DNA of 14,592 bases from Caryophanales bacterium UBA1424 (GTDB lineage: Bacteria; Bacillota_I; Bacilli_A; RFN20; CAG-826), in NCBI GenBank assembly GCA_002329705.1, contig DCUC01000071.1, positions 1 through 14,592 of the forward strand, in the 5' to 3' direction. Below are positions 1-6,495 of this stretch, one piece after another. The notes under the pieces were generated by a model. The model saw only the letters and a list, made by a program, of their open reading frames with translations. It searched no databases and had not been told where the DNA came from. Numbering within the stretch: the first letter of the stretch is position 1; every line of letters starts with the position of its first letter. The position numbers and the translations under genes were made by a program.

Positions 1-567
1 AAGGGTTTTTGAAGCATCGATTACAACATAGCGCTCTTGATATTTCTTGGCCAGTTCGAGAAAGGTTTCGCGAACCTGCCGATGAAATTCAAGAGCCTCA
101 AGATCGAGGCGATTGACTTCTCTTTTCTTATTGATGGCAATGCGTTCCAAACCTTTTTCGGGAGTTATGTCAAAGAGCAAAGTCAGATCGGGAAAGGTGC
201 CTTCGGTGGCGAATAAATTAATATTTAAAACATTTTCGATGCCGATTTTACGGGCTGCGCCTTGATAGGCCAGCGATGAATCAAGAAAGCGGTCGCTGAT
301 GACGATTTTTCCTTCTTTGAGGGCGGGCCACACTTTTTCGATGAGGTGTTGGCGCCGGCTCGCGGCATAGAGCAAAGCCTCGGCGCGTGCATCTAAAGCG
401 GTATTCTTTTTATCGAGGATGATGTTGCGAATCTCTTCGGCAATCGGCGTTCCGCCCGGTTCGCGGGTATATAAGACATCATAGCCGCGGGCGACAAGGA
501 TGCGGATTACTTCATTGGCGGCGCTGGTCTTGCCGCTGCCCTCGGGGCCTTCAAAGGTGACAAACAT
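1..567 (-). CDS. tmk: Thymidylate kinase (dTMP kinase), C-terminus cut by window edge
   Basis: The product phosphorylates dTMP to dTDP with ATP, an essential cytosolic step in dTTP supply. It reads from ATG at 567 and stays open to base 1, giving 189 residues; the family is usually about 205-215, so only the last 15-25 residues are missing. The P-loop GPEGSGKT is at residues 7-14. REPGGTP at 35-41 is the dTMP-binding segment, and SDRFLDSSLAYQG at 91-103 is the family's DR(Y/F) signature. The lid region around 147-156 contains REVNRLD. The tail VIDAS at 182-186 is typical of the last strand. A strong ribosome binding site (GGAGG, 576-580) sits 8 nt before the start and overlaps the recR stop codon, so the gene is read as the fourth member of the dnaX-ebfC-recR-tmk operon. 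Motifs are seen directly; the function is family knowledge. Confidence 0.95.
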   Translation of the reverse strand, partial: MFVTFEGPEGSGKTSAANEVIRILVARGYDVLYTREPGGTPIAEEIRNIILDKKNTALDARAEALLYAASRRQHLIEKVWPALKEGKIVISDRFLDSSLAYQGAARKIGIENVLNINLFATEGTFPDLTLLFDITPEKGLERIAINKKREVNRLDLEALEFHRQVRETFLELAKKYQERYVVIDASKTL

Positions 568-579
568 AGTGTTTTCCTC

Positions 580-1176
580 CTACAATTTGCGGCGCCCTTC
601 AAGCGCCTTATTAAGAGTCAGAGAATCGGCATAATCAACATGTCCTCCCATAGGGAGTCCATAAGCAAGTCTGGTGATTTCCACGCCTTTTCCTTCGAGC
701 AACTTGGCGATGAAAAGAGCGGTGGTCTCACCTTCAATGGTCGGGTTGGTGGCCAAAATTATTTCCTGAACATTGTCGTCTTTGATTCTCTCCAAGAGGG
801 AATCGATGTTTAGATCCTCGATGCCGATGCCGGCGACAGCGCTTAAAACACCGCCGAGAATGTGATATCTTCCGCGAAAGGTATTCAGTTTTTCAAAAGC
901 GTAGACATCGCGGTATGAAGAGACGACAATCAACGTCTTTTCATCGCGTTCTTTGTCGCTGCATATCTCGCATTTTTCATCCTCGGTATAAAGACCGCAG
1001 ATGGGGCATAGATGAATCGCGGTTTTGACGCCTTCGAGGGCTGACGAAAACTCTTTGACATCCTCCTCGTCCATCTCTAAAACGGCTAAAGCCATTCTTT
1101 CCGCCGATTTTCTTCCGACGCTCGGCAGGCGGGCAAAAGAGTCAATCAATCGTGTTAGAGACTTTAAATCCTTCAT
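580..1176 (-). CDS. recR: Recombination mediator protein RecR
   Basis: RecR acts with RecO (and RecF) to load RecA on SSB-coated single-stranded DNA during gap repair. The 198 residues match the family length. An N-terminal helix-hairpin-helix (about 1-50) contains LPSVGRKSAERMA. A four-cysteine zinc finger follows, with C57, C60, C69 and C72. The Toprim domain is about 80-175 and contains YHILGG (104-109), ILATNPTIEGE (140-150) and AYGLPMGG (171-178). The C-terminus ALEGRRKL is typical. The start ATG overlaps the ebfC stop by one base (TAATG), and no strong ribosome binding site precedes it, so translation is probably coupled to ebfC. The ebfC-recR pair downstream of dnaX is widely conserved in bacteria. 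Nothing looks damaged. Confidence 0.97.
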   Translation of the reverse strand: MKDLKSLTRLIDSFARLPSVGRKSAERMALAVLEMDEEDVKEFSSALEGVKTAIHLCPICGLYTEDEKCEICSDKERDEKTLIVVSSYRDVYAFEKLNTFRGRYHILGGVLSAVAGIGIEDLNIDSLLERIKDDNVQEIILATNPTIEGETTALFIAKLLEGKGVEITRLAYGLPMGGHVDYADSLTLNKALEGRRKL

Positions 1177-1481
1177 TAAAAACCCATCATCCCTTCGGCG
1201 CGGCCGGTGATGCGCGTGTTGATTTCATCTTCGGCCAGTTTGATATTCTTCAAAGCTTCGTCAATCGCCAGTTTCAGCATCTCTTCGATCATCTCTTTGT
1301 TGTCGGCTTCAAGAGCGGCGGCATCGATGTCGACTTTTTTAATTTTTCTATCACCATAAAAGACGACGGTTACGGCTCCGCCTTTCGAGACGGAAAATTC
1401 TTCCTGGGCCAAATCTTCATGGGCTTTTTTAAGTTCGCGCTGCATCTTCTGAGCCTGCGCTAATAGATTCTGCATGTTCAT
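1176..1481 (-). CDS. ebfC: YbaB/EbfC family nucleoid-associated protein
   Basis: This is a small DNA-binding protein of the YbaB/EbfC family, which forms dimers and coats DNA; its exact role is not settled in most bacteria. It has 101 residues, typical for the family. The N-terminus MNMQNLLAQAQKMQRELKKA is the characteristic helix, followed by the central strand stretch GGAVTVVFYGDRKIKKVDID (34-53) and a C-terminal helix ending GRAEGMMGF. The ATG at 1481 overlaps the dnaX TGA stop by 4 nt (ATGA). A ribosome binding site AAGGAG inside the end of dnaX lies about 7 nt upstream, which supports this start over the second Met at 1475. Position between dnaX and recR is the classic context and strengthens the call. 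Confidence 0.95.
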   Translation of the reverse strand: MNMQNLLAQAQKMQRELKKAHEDLAQEEFSVSKGGAVTVVFYGDRKIKKVDIDAAALEADNKEMIEEMLKLAIDEALKNIKLAEDEINTRITGRAEGMMGF

Positions 1482-3292
1482 ATAGTTGCTCCTTTAAGGT
1501 TTAGCTGAATATCCTTTGCTTTAGGCAAACGATTGAGCTGCCTCAGATTAAAATAAGATTTTTGCAATCGTAAAGCTTCGCTTCTGACAATGGCATAGAC
1601 AAAGACATCGCGGCCGACGATGTTTTTCATCAGCTCGCCGATTGAACTTTGGTTGGTAACGATGTTGATTCGTTCGGCCAAACAGTCAAAATCATATTCG
1701 AGGACGAGGACGTCTTTGGCGACGATGTAAGGTCTTCCGTCTTTGAGCAGGGAGGCGACGAGTCCGTAGCGGGGATGAGCGACGAGGCCGATAAAATCAT
1801 CCCATTTTTTGCTGATGTTTTGCCTCTCTTCTTTATCCCCCAAGACCATGATTTTTATCATCGTCTCATCATCTAAGGCGTTTTTATCTCCGGCGAGATC
1901 AATCGTGCACTGACCCGGTGAATCTTTGCCTTTAGTTTTGGCTTCTCCGGCCGGCCTGTTCTTCTCATCGATGGCCATCTCATCTTCTAAAAGCCATGAT
2001 GGGACGGTCGAGCCATTCGTTTCGATAAGGGGAGCCGCCTCAATCGGTTTCGGCTGCCGAGCGTTTATTTCGCGTTCGGGTATTAGCGGTTGAGGCGCGA
2101 TAACTTCAGCTTTTTTCAAAACTTCTTCCTTCTTTTCAGTCGGTTTAATGATTTGTTGTGGCTCAGCCTTGCGCATTTCCGGCGTCTGATTGTCCTCGCT
2201 GGGGATGGCCGCTTTTTTCGAAGATGTCGTTAAGCGAAGGAGCACCAATTCGAAAAGGGAGCGAATGTTTGAAACAACCTTGAAATCATTTTGAGCTTTC
2301 AGCAAGATTTCAATCATCTCATTAAGGCGATCGATATCGATTAATTCCTTGAGCGATAAGGCGTCTTTTTCGGTAATAACCGAGAGGAGGATGTGCTCTT
2401 CGGTCCGGCTATAGATCAGGGCGTCTTTTAAGACGTCCAATAGATTAGAAGTCAGGCGCTTGATGTCGATGCCCGAGGCGATAAAAGATTCCATGCGCTT
2501 TAAGACATCCTTGACATCGCCTTTGGAAATAGAACGGATTAAATCCAGTTTTTCTTTATTGGAAGCAAGGCCAAAAAGATCGAACACATCTTTCTCTTTT
2601 ATCGAATTTCCAGCGTAGGCGAGGACGTGCTCGAGGATTGAAAGAGCATCGCGAACACCGCCATCGGCGAGCTCGATGATGGCATTGATTGCGGGAATGT
2701 CGTATGTAATTTTTTCGAGATCGAGAATTTCGACCATCTTTTCGCGAATCGCGTCATCCTCAACCTTTGTGAAGTCGTATCGCTGACAGCGTGAAACGAT
2801 GGTCGGCAAAACTTTGTGCGGCTCGGTGGTCGCAAGAATAAAGACAACATGCGCCGGAGGTTCTTCAAGTGTTTTTAACAAAGCGTTGAAAGCGCCGCTG
2901 GTCATCATGTGAACTTCGTCGATGATATATACTTTGTATTTTCCTTTGATGGGCAAATATTTAACTTTTTCGATTAAATCTCGGACTTCATCGACGCCGT
3001 TATTGCTGGCGGCGTCAATTTCGATGACATCGGGATGCGAGCCGTCATTGACGCTCAAACAGTTGCCACATTGATTGCACTGTTGGCCAAATCCCTCTTC
3101 GCAGTTCAGCGCTTTGGCAAAGAGTTTTGCCATCGAAGTTTTACCGGTCCCGCGCGGTCCGGAAAAAAGATAGGCATGGGCAATCTTGTTGTTCGCCAAT
3201 GCGTTTTCAATCGTTCTAACGATGTGTTTTTGACCCGCCACCTCTAAAAAGGTTTTGGGGCGATAAGTCCTATATAGAGCTTTATATGCCAT
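1478..3292 (-). CDS. dnaX: DNA polymerase III subunit gamma/tau
   Basis: DnaX is the ATPase of the clamp loader that puts the beta sliding clamp on primed DNA; the full-length tau form also ties polymerase cores together. The 604 residues start with the conserved MAYKALYRTYRPKTF. Walker A is GPRGTGKT at 45-52, zinc-binding cysteines are C64, C72, C75 and C78, and Walker B is VYIIDEVH at 121-128. The SRC arginine-finger motif is at 167-169. Domains I-III end near residue 355. A Lys/Glu/Pro-rich linker (about 356-460) leads to a C-terminal domain (about 480-604), where the tau-specific contact to the polymerase alpha subunit is expected. The start has a modest ribosome binding site (AGGAT, 3299-3303). 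It is the first gene of the minus-strand operon. Two A6 runs in the linker could allow a short gamma-like form; see the separate entry. Confidence 0.97.
   Translation of the reverse strand: MAYKALYRTYRPKTFLEVAGQKHIVRTIENALANNKIAHAYLFSGPRGTGKTSMAKLFAKALNCEEGFGQQCNQCGNCLSVNDGSHPDVIEIDAASNNGVDEVRDLIEKVKYLPIKGKYKVYIIDEVHMMTSGAFNALLKTLEEPPAHVVFILATTEPHKVLPTIVSRCQRYDFTKVEDDAIREKMVEILDLEKITYDIPAINAIIELADGGVRDALSILEHVLAYAGNSIKEKDVFDLFGLASNKEKLDLIRSISKGDVKDVLKRMESFIASGIDIKRLTSNLLDVLKDALIYSRTEEHILLSVITEKDALSLKELIDIDRLNEMIEILLKAQNDFKVVSNIRSLFELVLLRLTTSSKKAAIPSEDNQTPEMRKAEPQQIIKPTEKKEEVLKKAEVIAPQPLIPEREINARQPKPIEAAPLIETNGSTVPSWLLEDEMAIDEKNRPAGEAKTKGKDSPGQCTIDLAGDKNALDDETMIKIMVLGDKEERQNISKKWDDFIGLVAHPRYGLVASLLKDGRPYIVAKDVLVLEYDFDCLAERINIVTNQSSIGELMKNIVGRDVFVYAIVRSEALRLQKSYFNLRQLNRLPKAKDIQLNLKGATI
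2036..2131 (-). promoter_or_regulatory. Candidate frameshift or slippage signal in dnaX
   Basis: Within the dnaX linker, the minus strand reads AAGGA (2131-2127), then 10 nt, then A6G (A-run 2116-2111, codons Lys393-Lys394). An 8-bp stem follows 13 nt later: CGCCTCAA at 2097-2090 pairs perfectly with TTGAGGCG at 2043-2036. A smaller nested stem lies in its loop. A -1 shift at the second Lys codon would add one Ser and stop at TGA (2108-2106), giving about 395 residues with domains I-III intact. The layout resembles the E. coli dnaX gamma signal, which has an upstream Shine-Dalgarno, an A6G run, a hairpin and a stop one codon later. The phase differs: here codons are TTG AAA AAA GCT, so tandem slippage is less favourable than in E. 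coli. Function is inferred only. Confidence 0.35.
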
Positions 3293-3310
3293 TTCTTTAT
3301 CCTATTCGTA

Positions 3311-3339
3311 ATTATACATATTTATGCGTTTTGATTAAA
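3311..3339 (-). promoter_or_regulatory. Candidate promoter of the dnaX-ebfC-recR-tmk operon
   Basis: On the minus strand a perfect -10 hexamer TATAAT lies at 3316-3311. With a 17-nt spacer the -35 position holds TTTAAT (3339-3334), a weak match. Transcription would start near 3304, leaving a leader of only about 12 nt before the dnaX ATG, just enough for the AGGAT ribosome binding site. The -10 is clear, but the -35 is not. Confidence 0.5.
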
Positions 3340-3354
3340 GACAAAAATCCTCTT

Positions 3355-3370
3355 TTAATATTAATATTAA
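3355..3370. repeat. 16-bp perfect AT-only palindrome between divergent promoters
   Basis: TTAATATTAATATTAA reads the same on both strands. Its centre (3362.5) lies midway between the upstream edges of the two facing -10 hexamers (3316 and 3410, midpoint 3363). It could be a shared UP-type element, a DNA-bending site or an operator. A chance AT-rich palindrome is also possible. Confidence 0.5.
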
Positions 3371-3386
3371 GGCAAAAAACTAACAC

Positions 3387-3415
3387 TTTATAGAAAAGAC
3401 CGGATGTGGTATAAT
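3387..3415 (+). promoter_or_regulatory. Promoter of the prfA-prmC-tsaC-rpiB operon
   Basis: A perfect -10 TATAAT is at 3410-3415, preceded by TGG at 3407-3409, which makes an extended -10. The -35 at 17-nt spacing is TTTATA (4 of 6 matches). The predicted start near 3422 leaves a short leader with the prfA ribosome binding site GAGGAGA (3428-3434). Confidence 0.65.
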
Positions 3416-3438
3416 CTCACCGCTGTTGAGGAGATCAT

Positions 3439-4512
3439 ATGGAAGATAGCATGCTGAAACGCCTGGATGCAACGAAGAAGCGCCTGGCCGAAATTGATGA
3501 AGAACTTGCTGACGAAAGCGTCATGCGAGACATTTCTCATTTCAAGAATCTTTCCAAAGAACGGTCGAATATCGCCGATATTTGCGAGAAATATGATGAG
3601 TACAGCAAATATGCAGCCGAACGCGAAGAAGCGTTAGCGATGATGAGCGACAGCGATAGCGAATTAGCTGAACTCGGCAAGCAGGAATTTCACTCCCTCA
3701 ATCAGAAGTTAGAAGATATCGAACAAGAATTGCACTTGATGCTCGTCCCCAAAGACCCCAATGACGACAAGAACATTATCGTTGAAATTCGCGGCGCGGT
3801 CGGCGGTGATGAAGCCAATATTTTTGCCGGTGATTTATTTCGCATGTATACGCGATATGCCGAGCGCAACAACTGGAAAATTCAAATGATTGATGAAAAT
3901 TCATCAGGCACCGGCGGCTTTTCCCTTGTCTCTTTCATGATTAAAGGTGACGGAGTTTATTCAAAACTCAAATTTGAAAGTGGCGCGCATCGCGTGCAGA
4001 GAATTCCCCGCACCGAGGCCTCTGGCCGCATTCACACCTCGACGTCGACCGTCCTCGTCATTCCCGAAGCCGATGAAATCGAAGTCGTCATCAATCCTGG
4101 CGATTTACAAGTTGACACTTATCGATCGCAAGGGGCCGGCGGCCAAAACGTCAATAAAACCGAAAGCGCTGTCCGCATAACCCACCTTCCCAGCGGGATT
4201 GTTGTGTCCTGTCAAACCGAAAAATCGCAAATCCAAAATCGCGAAATCGCCATGAGAATGCTCCGCGCTAAAATTCTCAGCGACTTACAGGCGGCACAGG
4301 AAGAAAAAATCGGCAATGAAAGAAAGCTAAAGGTCGGCACTGGCGAACGCAGCGAAAAAATCAGAACTTATAACTATCCGCAGAATCGCGTGACCGATCA
4401 TCGCATTTCTCTCTCCGTCCAAAAATTAGACCGGATCATGGAAGGCGATCTCGATGAGATTCTCGATGCCTTAGTCCATTACGACCAACAGCAAAAAATG
4501 TTGGGCGAATAA
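3439..4512 (+). CDS. prfA: Peptide chain release factor 1
   Basis: RF1 reads UAA and UAG in the ribosomal A site and triggers hydrolysis of peptidyl-tRNA. The 357 residues match the family. An N-terminal coiled-coil domain (about 1-105) is followed by the domain with the anticodon-mimic PxT motif, here PRT at 190-192 in QRIPRTEASGRIHTST. The catalytic GGQ is at 234-236, within GAGGQNVNKTESAVRITH. The PxT motif, rather than SPF, marks it as RF1. The ATG at 3439 has a strong ribosome binding site (AGGAG, 3429-3433) 5 nt upstream; a second Met at codon 5 is an unlikely alternative. It leads an operon with prmC, whose product methylates Gln236. Confidence 0.97.
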   Translation: MEDSMLKRLDATKKRLAEIDEELADESVMRDISHFKNLSKERSNIADICEKYDEYSKYAAEREEALAMMSDSDSELAELGKQEFHSLNQKLEDIEQELHLMLVPKDPNDDKNIIVEIRGAVGGDEANIFAGDLFRMYTRYAERNNWKIQMIDENSSGTGGFSLVSFMIKGDGVYSKLKFESGAHRVQRIPRTEASGRIHTSTSTVLVIPEADEIEVVINPGDLQVDTYRSQGAGGQNVNKTESAVRITHLPSGIVVSCQTEKSQIQNREIAMRMLRAKILSDLQAAQEEKIGNERKLKVGTGERSEKIRTYNYPQNRVTDHRISLSVQKLDRIMEGDLDEILDALVHYDQQQKMLGE

Positions 4513-4513
4513 T

Positions 4514-5359
4514 ATGCCGACTCTTTTTGAACTATATCAAAACATCATCCGCGAGTCGCCATTTGCACAAGCGAATGAAGTTGCTTTGCGGGCGCTCCTT
4601 TGTGAGATTCAGGGCCTTATAGAGATGTCTGATTTTTATCTTAAAAAGGATGAAGAAATTAAGGATTTGCCTACTTTTCTTTCATATTTAGCTCGTTTTT
4701 TGAATGGCGAGCCGTATCAGTATATTATACAAAAAGCTCGTTTTATCAATCGTGATTTCTTCGTCGATAATCGCGTTCTTATTCCGAGAATGGAAACCGA
4801 AGAAGTCGTTTATAAAGCCATTGAACTTATTCGTGATAGCAACAATTCGTCAAGTCCTTCAATTGCTGATCTGGGCAGCGGATCGGGAATCATCGCAATA
4901 ACATTAAAAAAGACATTTCCACACTCTCAAGTTTTTGCCAGTGATGTTTCAAAAGACGCTATCGAAGTCGCCAAAATCAATGCTGAAAAGTTTGGCGCCG
5001 ACATCTCTTTTTTTCACGGTGATGTCCTGGAACCATTTATCTTTTCCGGAATCAAACTCGATTTTCTTGTCAGCAATCCTCCTTATATAACAAATATTCA
5101 GGAAATTGATTCCGGCGTTATCAAATATGAACCTTATTCCGCGCTAGTTGATAAAGATGAACTCGGCTTCTATAAAAAAGTCTTTTCAATGTATAAAGCG
5201 GTCGCTAAATACCCATTCACGATGATTTTTGAAATCGGCCACGACATGAAAGATAAAATCGCGACCTTACTTGGAACCATGATTCCGCTCGCAAAGTGGG
5301 AGATTATCAAGGACATTAATGGTAAAGAGCGGATTCTTTCTATTTATATAGAAAAGTAG
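4514..5359 (+). CDS. prmC: Release factor glutamine methyltransferase PrmC (HemK family)
   Basis: PrmC uses S-adenosylmethionine to methylate the side-chain N5 of the GGQ glutamine in RF1 and RF2, which improves termination. The product has 281 residues, normal for the family. The N-terminal helical domain (about 1-85) includes the segment around NGEPYQYI (64-71). VLIPRMETEEVV (88-99) matches the conserved VLIPRPETE block. The SAM-binding glycine motif is ADLGSGSGI at 118-126. The catalytic substrate-binding motif NPPY is at 188-191. The ATG lies one base after the prfA stop with no good ribosome binding site of its own, so it is probably translationally coupled to prfA. The genes for both substrates, prfA and prfB, lie in this window. 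Confidence 0.95.
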   Translation: MPTLFELYQNIIRESPFAQANEVALRALLCEIQGLIEMSDFYLKKDEEIKDLPTFLSYLARFLNGEPYQYIIQKARFINRDFFVDNRVLIPRMETEEVVYKAIELIRDSNNSSSPSIADLGSGSGIIAITLKKTFPHSQVFASDVSKDAIEVAKINAEKFGADISFFHGDVLEPFIFSGIKLDFLVSNPPYITNIQEIDSGVIKYEPYSALVDKDELGFYKKVFSMYKAVAKYPFTMIFEIGHDMKDKIATLLGTMIPLAKWEIIKDINGKERILSIYIEK

Positions 5360-5372
5360 TAATATTAGAAAC

Positions 5373-5978
5373 ATGAAAACTATTTCAATCAGCGATATCA
5401 ATCTTGCTTCTCAGTTGCTAAAAGAAGAATACATTGTCGCCTTTCCCACCGAGACGGTCTTCGGGTTGGGCATTATCTATGATTCAGAACGCGCTTTTGA
5501 ACATCTCGCCGAAGTGAAAAGACGCAGGCCAGACAAGCCCTTTACTCTTATGTGCGCCGATATTTCTGATATCGACAATTACGCGGTTATCAATGAACGG
5601 GCAAAGCGCCTTATCGCCCATTTTTTACCAGGAGAACTAACGATTGTTTTAAACATTAAACCCGGCCTTCCTCAATGGGTGGATTTTGGCACAGGACACA
5701 TCGGCATCCGCGTTCCCGATGACGAGATTGTGCGAAAGATGATTCGCCTCGTCGGCAAGCCTTTGCTCGTGCCGAGCGCAAACCGAGCCGATCAGCGGCC
5801 GCTGACGACGAGTGATGAGGTAATATCCGAATTTGGAGAAGAAATCGGCGGTGTCGTCCTCGGGCGATCAAAAGGTGCAACGCCTTCGACAGTTATCGCC
5901 GCTTATGATAAAATTACTATGTTAAGGGAAGGAAAAATTTCCTTGGCCGACATTACAAAAGTATTGGGTGGTGATTAA
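5373..5978 (+). CDS. tsaC: L-threonylcarbamoyladenylate synthase, YrdC domain only (TsaC/YwlC type)
   Basis: This enzyme makes threonylcarbamoyl-AMP from threonine, bicarbonate and ATP, the first step of t6A modification at tRNA position 37. The 201 residues form a single YrdC domain without the extra C-terminal domain of Sua5, so TsaC-type is the better name. Motifs are FPTETVFGLG (24-33), KRRRPDKPFTLM (49-60), PGELTIVL (86-93), GHIGIRVP (108-115) and VPSAN (133-137). The last block is usually TSAN; the Pro replacing Thr is a mild variation. The gene starts 13 nt after prmC and has no strong ribosome binding site. Its stop is one base before the rpiB start. Position after prfA-prmC is common in Bacillota and other bacteria. 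Confidence 0.92.
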   Translation: MKTISISDINLASQLLKEEYIVAFPTETVFGLGIIYDSERAFEHLAEVKRRRPDKPFTLMCADISDIDNYAVINERAKRLIAHFLPGELTIVLNIKPGLPQWVDFGTGHIGIRVPDDEIVRKMIRLVGKPLLVPSANRADQRPLTTSDEVISEFGEEIGGVVLGRSKGATPSTVIAAYDKITMLREGKISLADITKVLGGD

Positions 5979-5979
5979 T

Positions 5980-6423
5980 ATGCGCATTGTAGTTGCTTCA
6001 GACCACGGCGGATTCGAATATAAAAATGAGATTCGCCGACATCTTGAAAAACGGGGCTTTCAAGTCCTCGATGTCGGGACATTTTCTAATGAATCCGTCA
6101 ACTATCCCGATTATGCCGCAGCTGCGGCAAAAAAAGTCGCCAATGGCGATGCTGATCGCGGTATTTTGGTATGCACGAGCGGTGAGGGAGTGATGATTGC
6201 CGCCAATAAGGTTAAAGGCGTTCGCGCCGGCATTGGCTATAACGATACCGTCTCGCGCCTCTTAAGAGAGCACAATGATGCGAACGTCATATCTTTCGGC
6301 CAGAAATTTATGGAGCTCGATGACGTGATTCGCCGCGTCGATATTTTTCTAGAGACGCCATTTAACGGCGGCCGGCACGCCAACCGCGTCGAAATCATCA
6401 AGAACATCGAAAAAGACAAATAA
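5980..6423 (+). CDS. rpiB: Ribose-5-phosphate isomerase B (RpiB/LacAB family)
   Basis: RpiB interconverts ribose 5-phosphate and ribulose 5-phosphate in the non-oxidative pentose phosphate pathway. The 147 residues begin MRIVVASDHGGFEYK, with D8 and H9 of the family signature. The catalytic cysteine is C65, in VCTSGEGVMIAANKVKGVRA. H98, in REHNDANV, corresponds to the ring-opening histidine. TPFNGGRH at 126-133 binds phosphate in homologues. The loop after the cysteine reads CTSGEG where many family members read CG(T/S)GIG. I start it at ATG 5980, one base after the tsaC stop, with GGTGGTGAT upstream as ribosome binding site. An in-frame GTG at 5968 would add four residues and is less likely. 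LacA/LacB-type isomerase is a less likely alternative because no lactose genes are nearby. Confidence 0.9.
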   Translation: MRIVVASDHGGFEYKNEIRRHLEKRGFQVLDVGTFSNESVNYPDYAAAAAKKVANGDADRGILVCTSGEGVMIAANKVKGVRAGIGYNDTVSRLLREHNDANVISFGQKFMELDDVIRRVDIFLETPFNGGRHANRVEIIKNIEKDK

Positions 6424-6441
6424 ACAACAAACATTGATAAG

Positions 6442-6466
6442 GCTCCAATATTAATTGGGGCTTTTT
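6442..6466 (+). terminator. Intrinsic terminator after rpiB
   Basis: GCTCCAAT (6442-6449) pairs with ATTGGGGC (6454-6461) across a 4-nt loop, with one G-U pair, and is followed directly by five T residues. It ends the prfA-prmC-tsaC-rpiB transcript. The comFA start codon is only 30 nt further on. Confidence 0.85.
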
Positions 6467-6495
6467 CATTTTTGATCACTTACATATCAGGTGGT

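Noticed and set aside
3293..3438. Replication origin at the strand switch near dnaX
   Set aside because: The gap is only 146 bp, has no DnaA box (TTATNCACA) and is explained by two divergent promoters.
4132..4215. A 28-residue block around GGQ identical in RF1 (4132-4215) and RF2 (11460-11543), suggesting recent gene conversion
   Set aside because: About half of the 28 codons differ synonymously between the two genes, so the identity reflects strong protein-level constraint and not recent exchange.
6424..6495. ComK-type box (AAAA-N5-TTTT pairs) upstream of comFA
   Set aside because: T-runs are present but belong to the terminator, and no partner A-runs occur at the required spacing.
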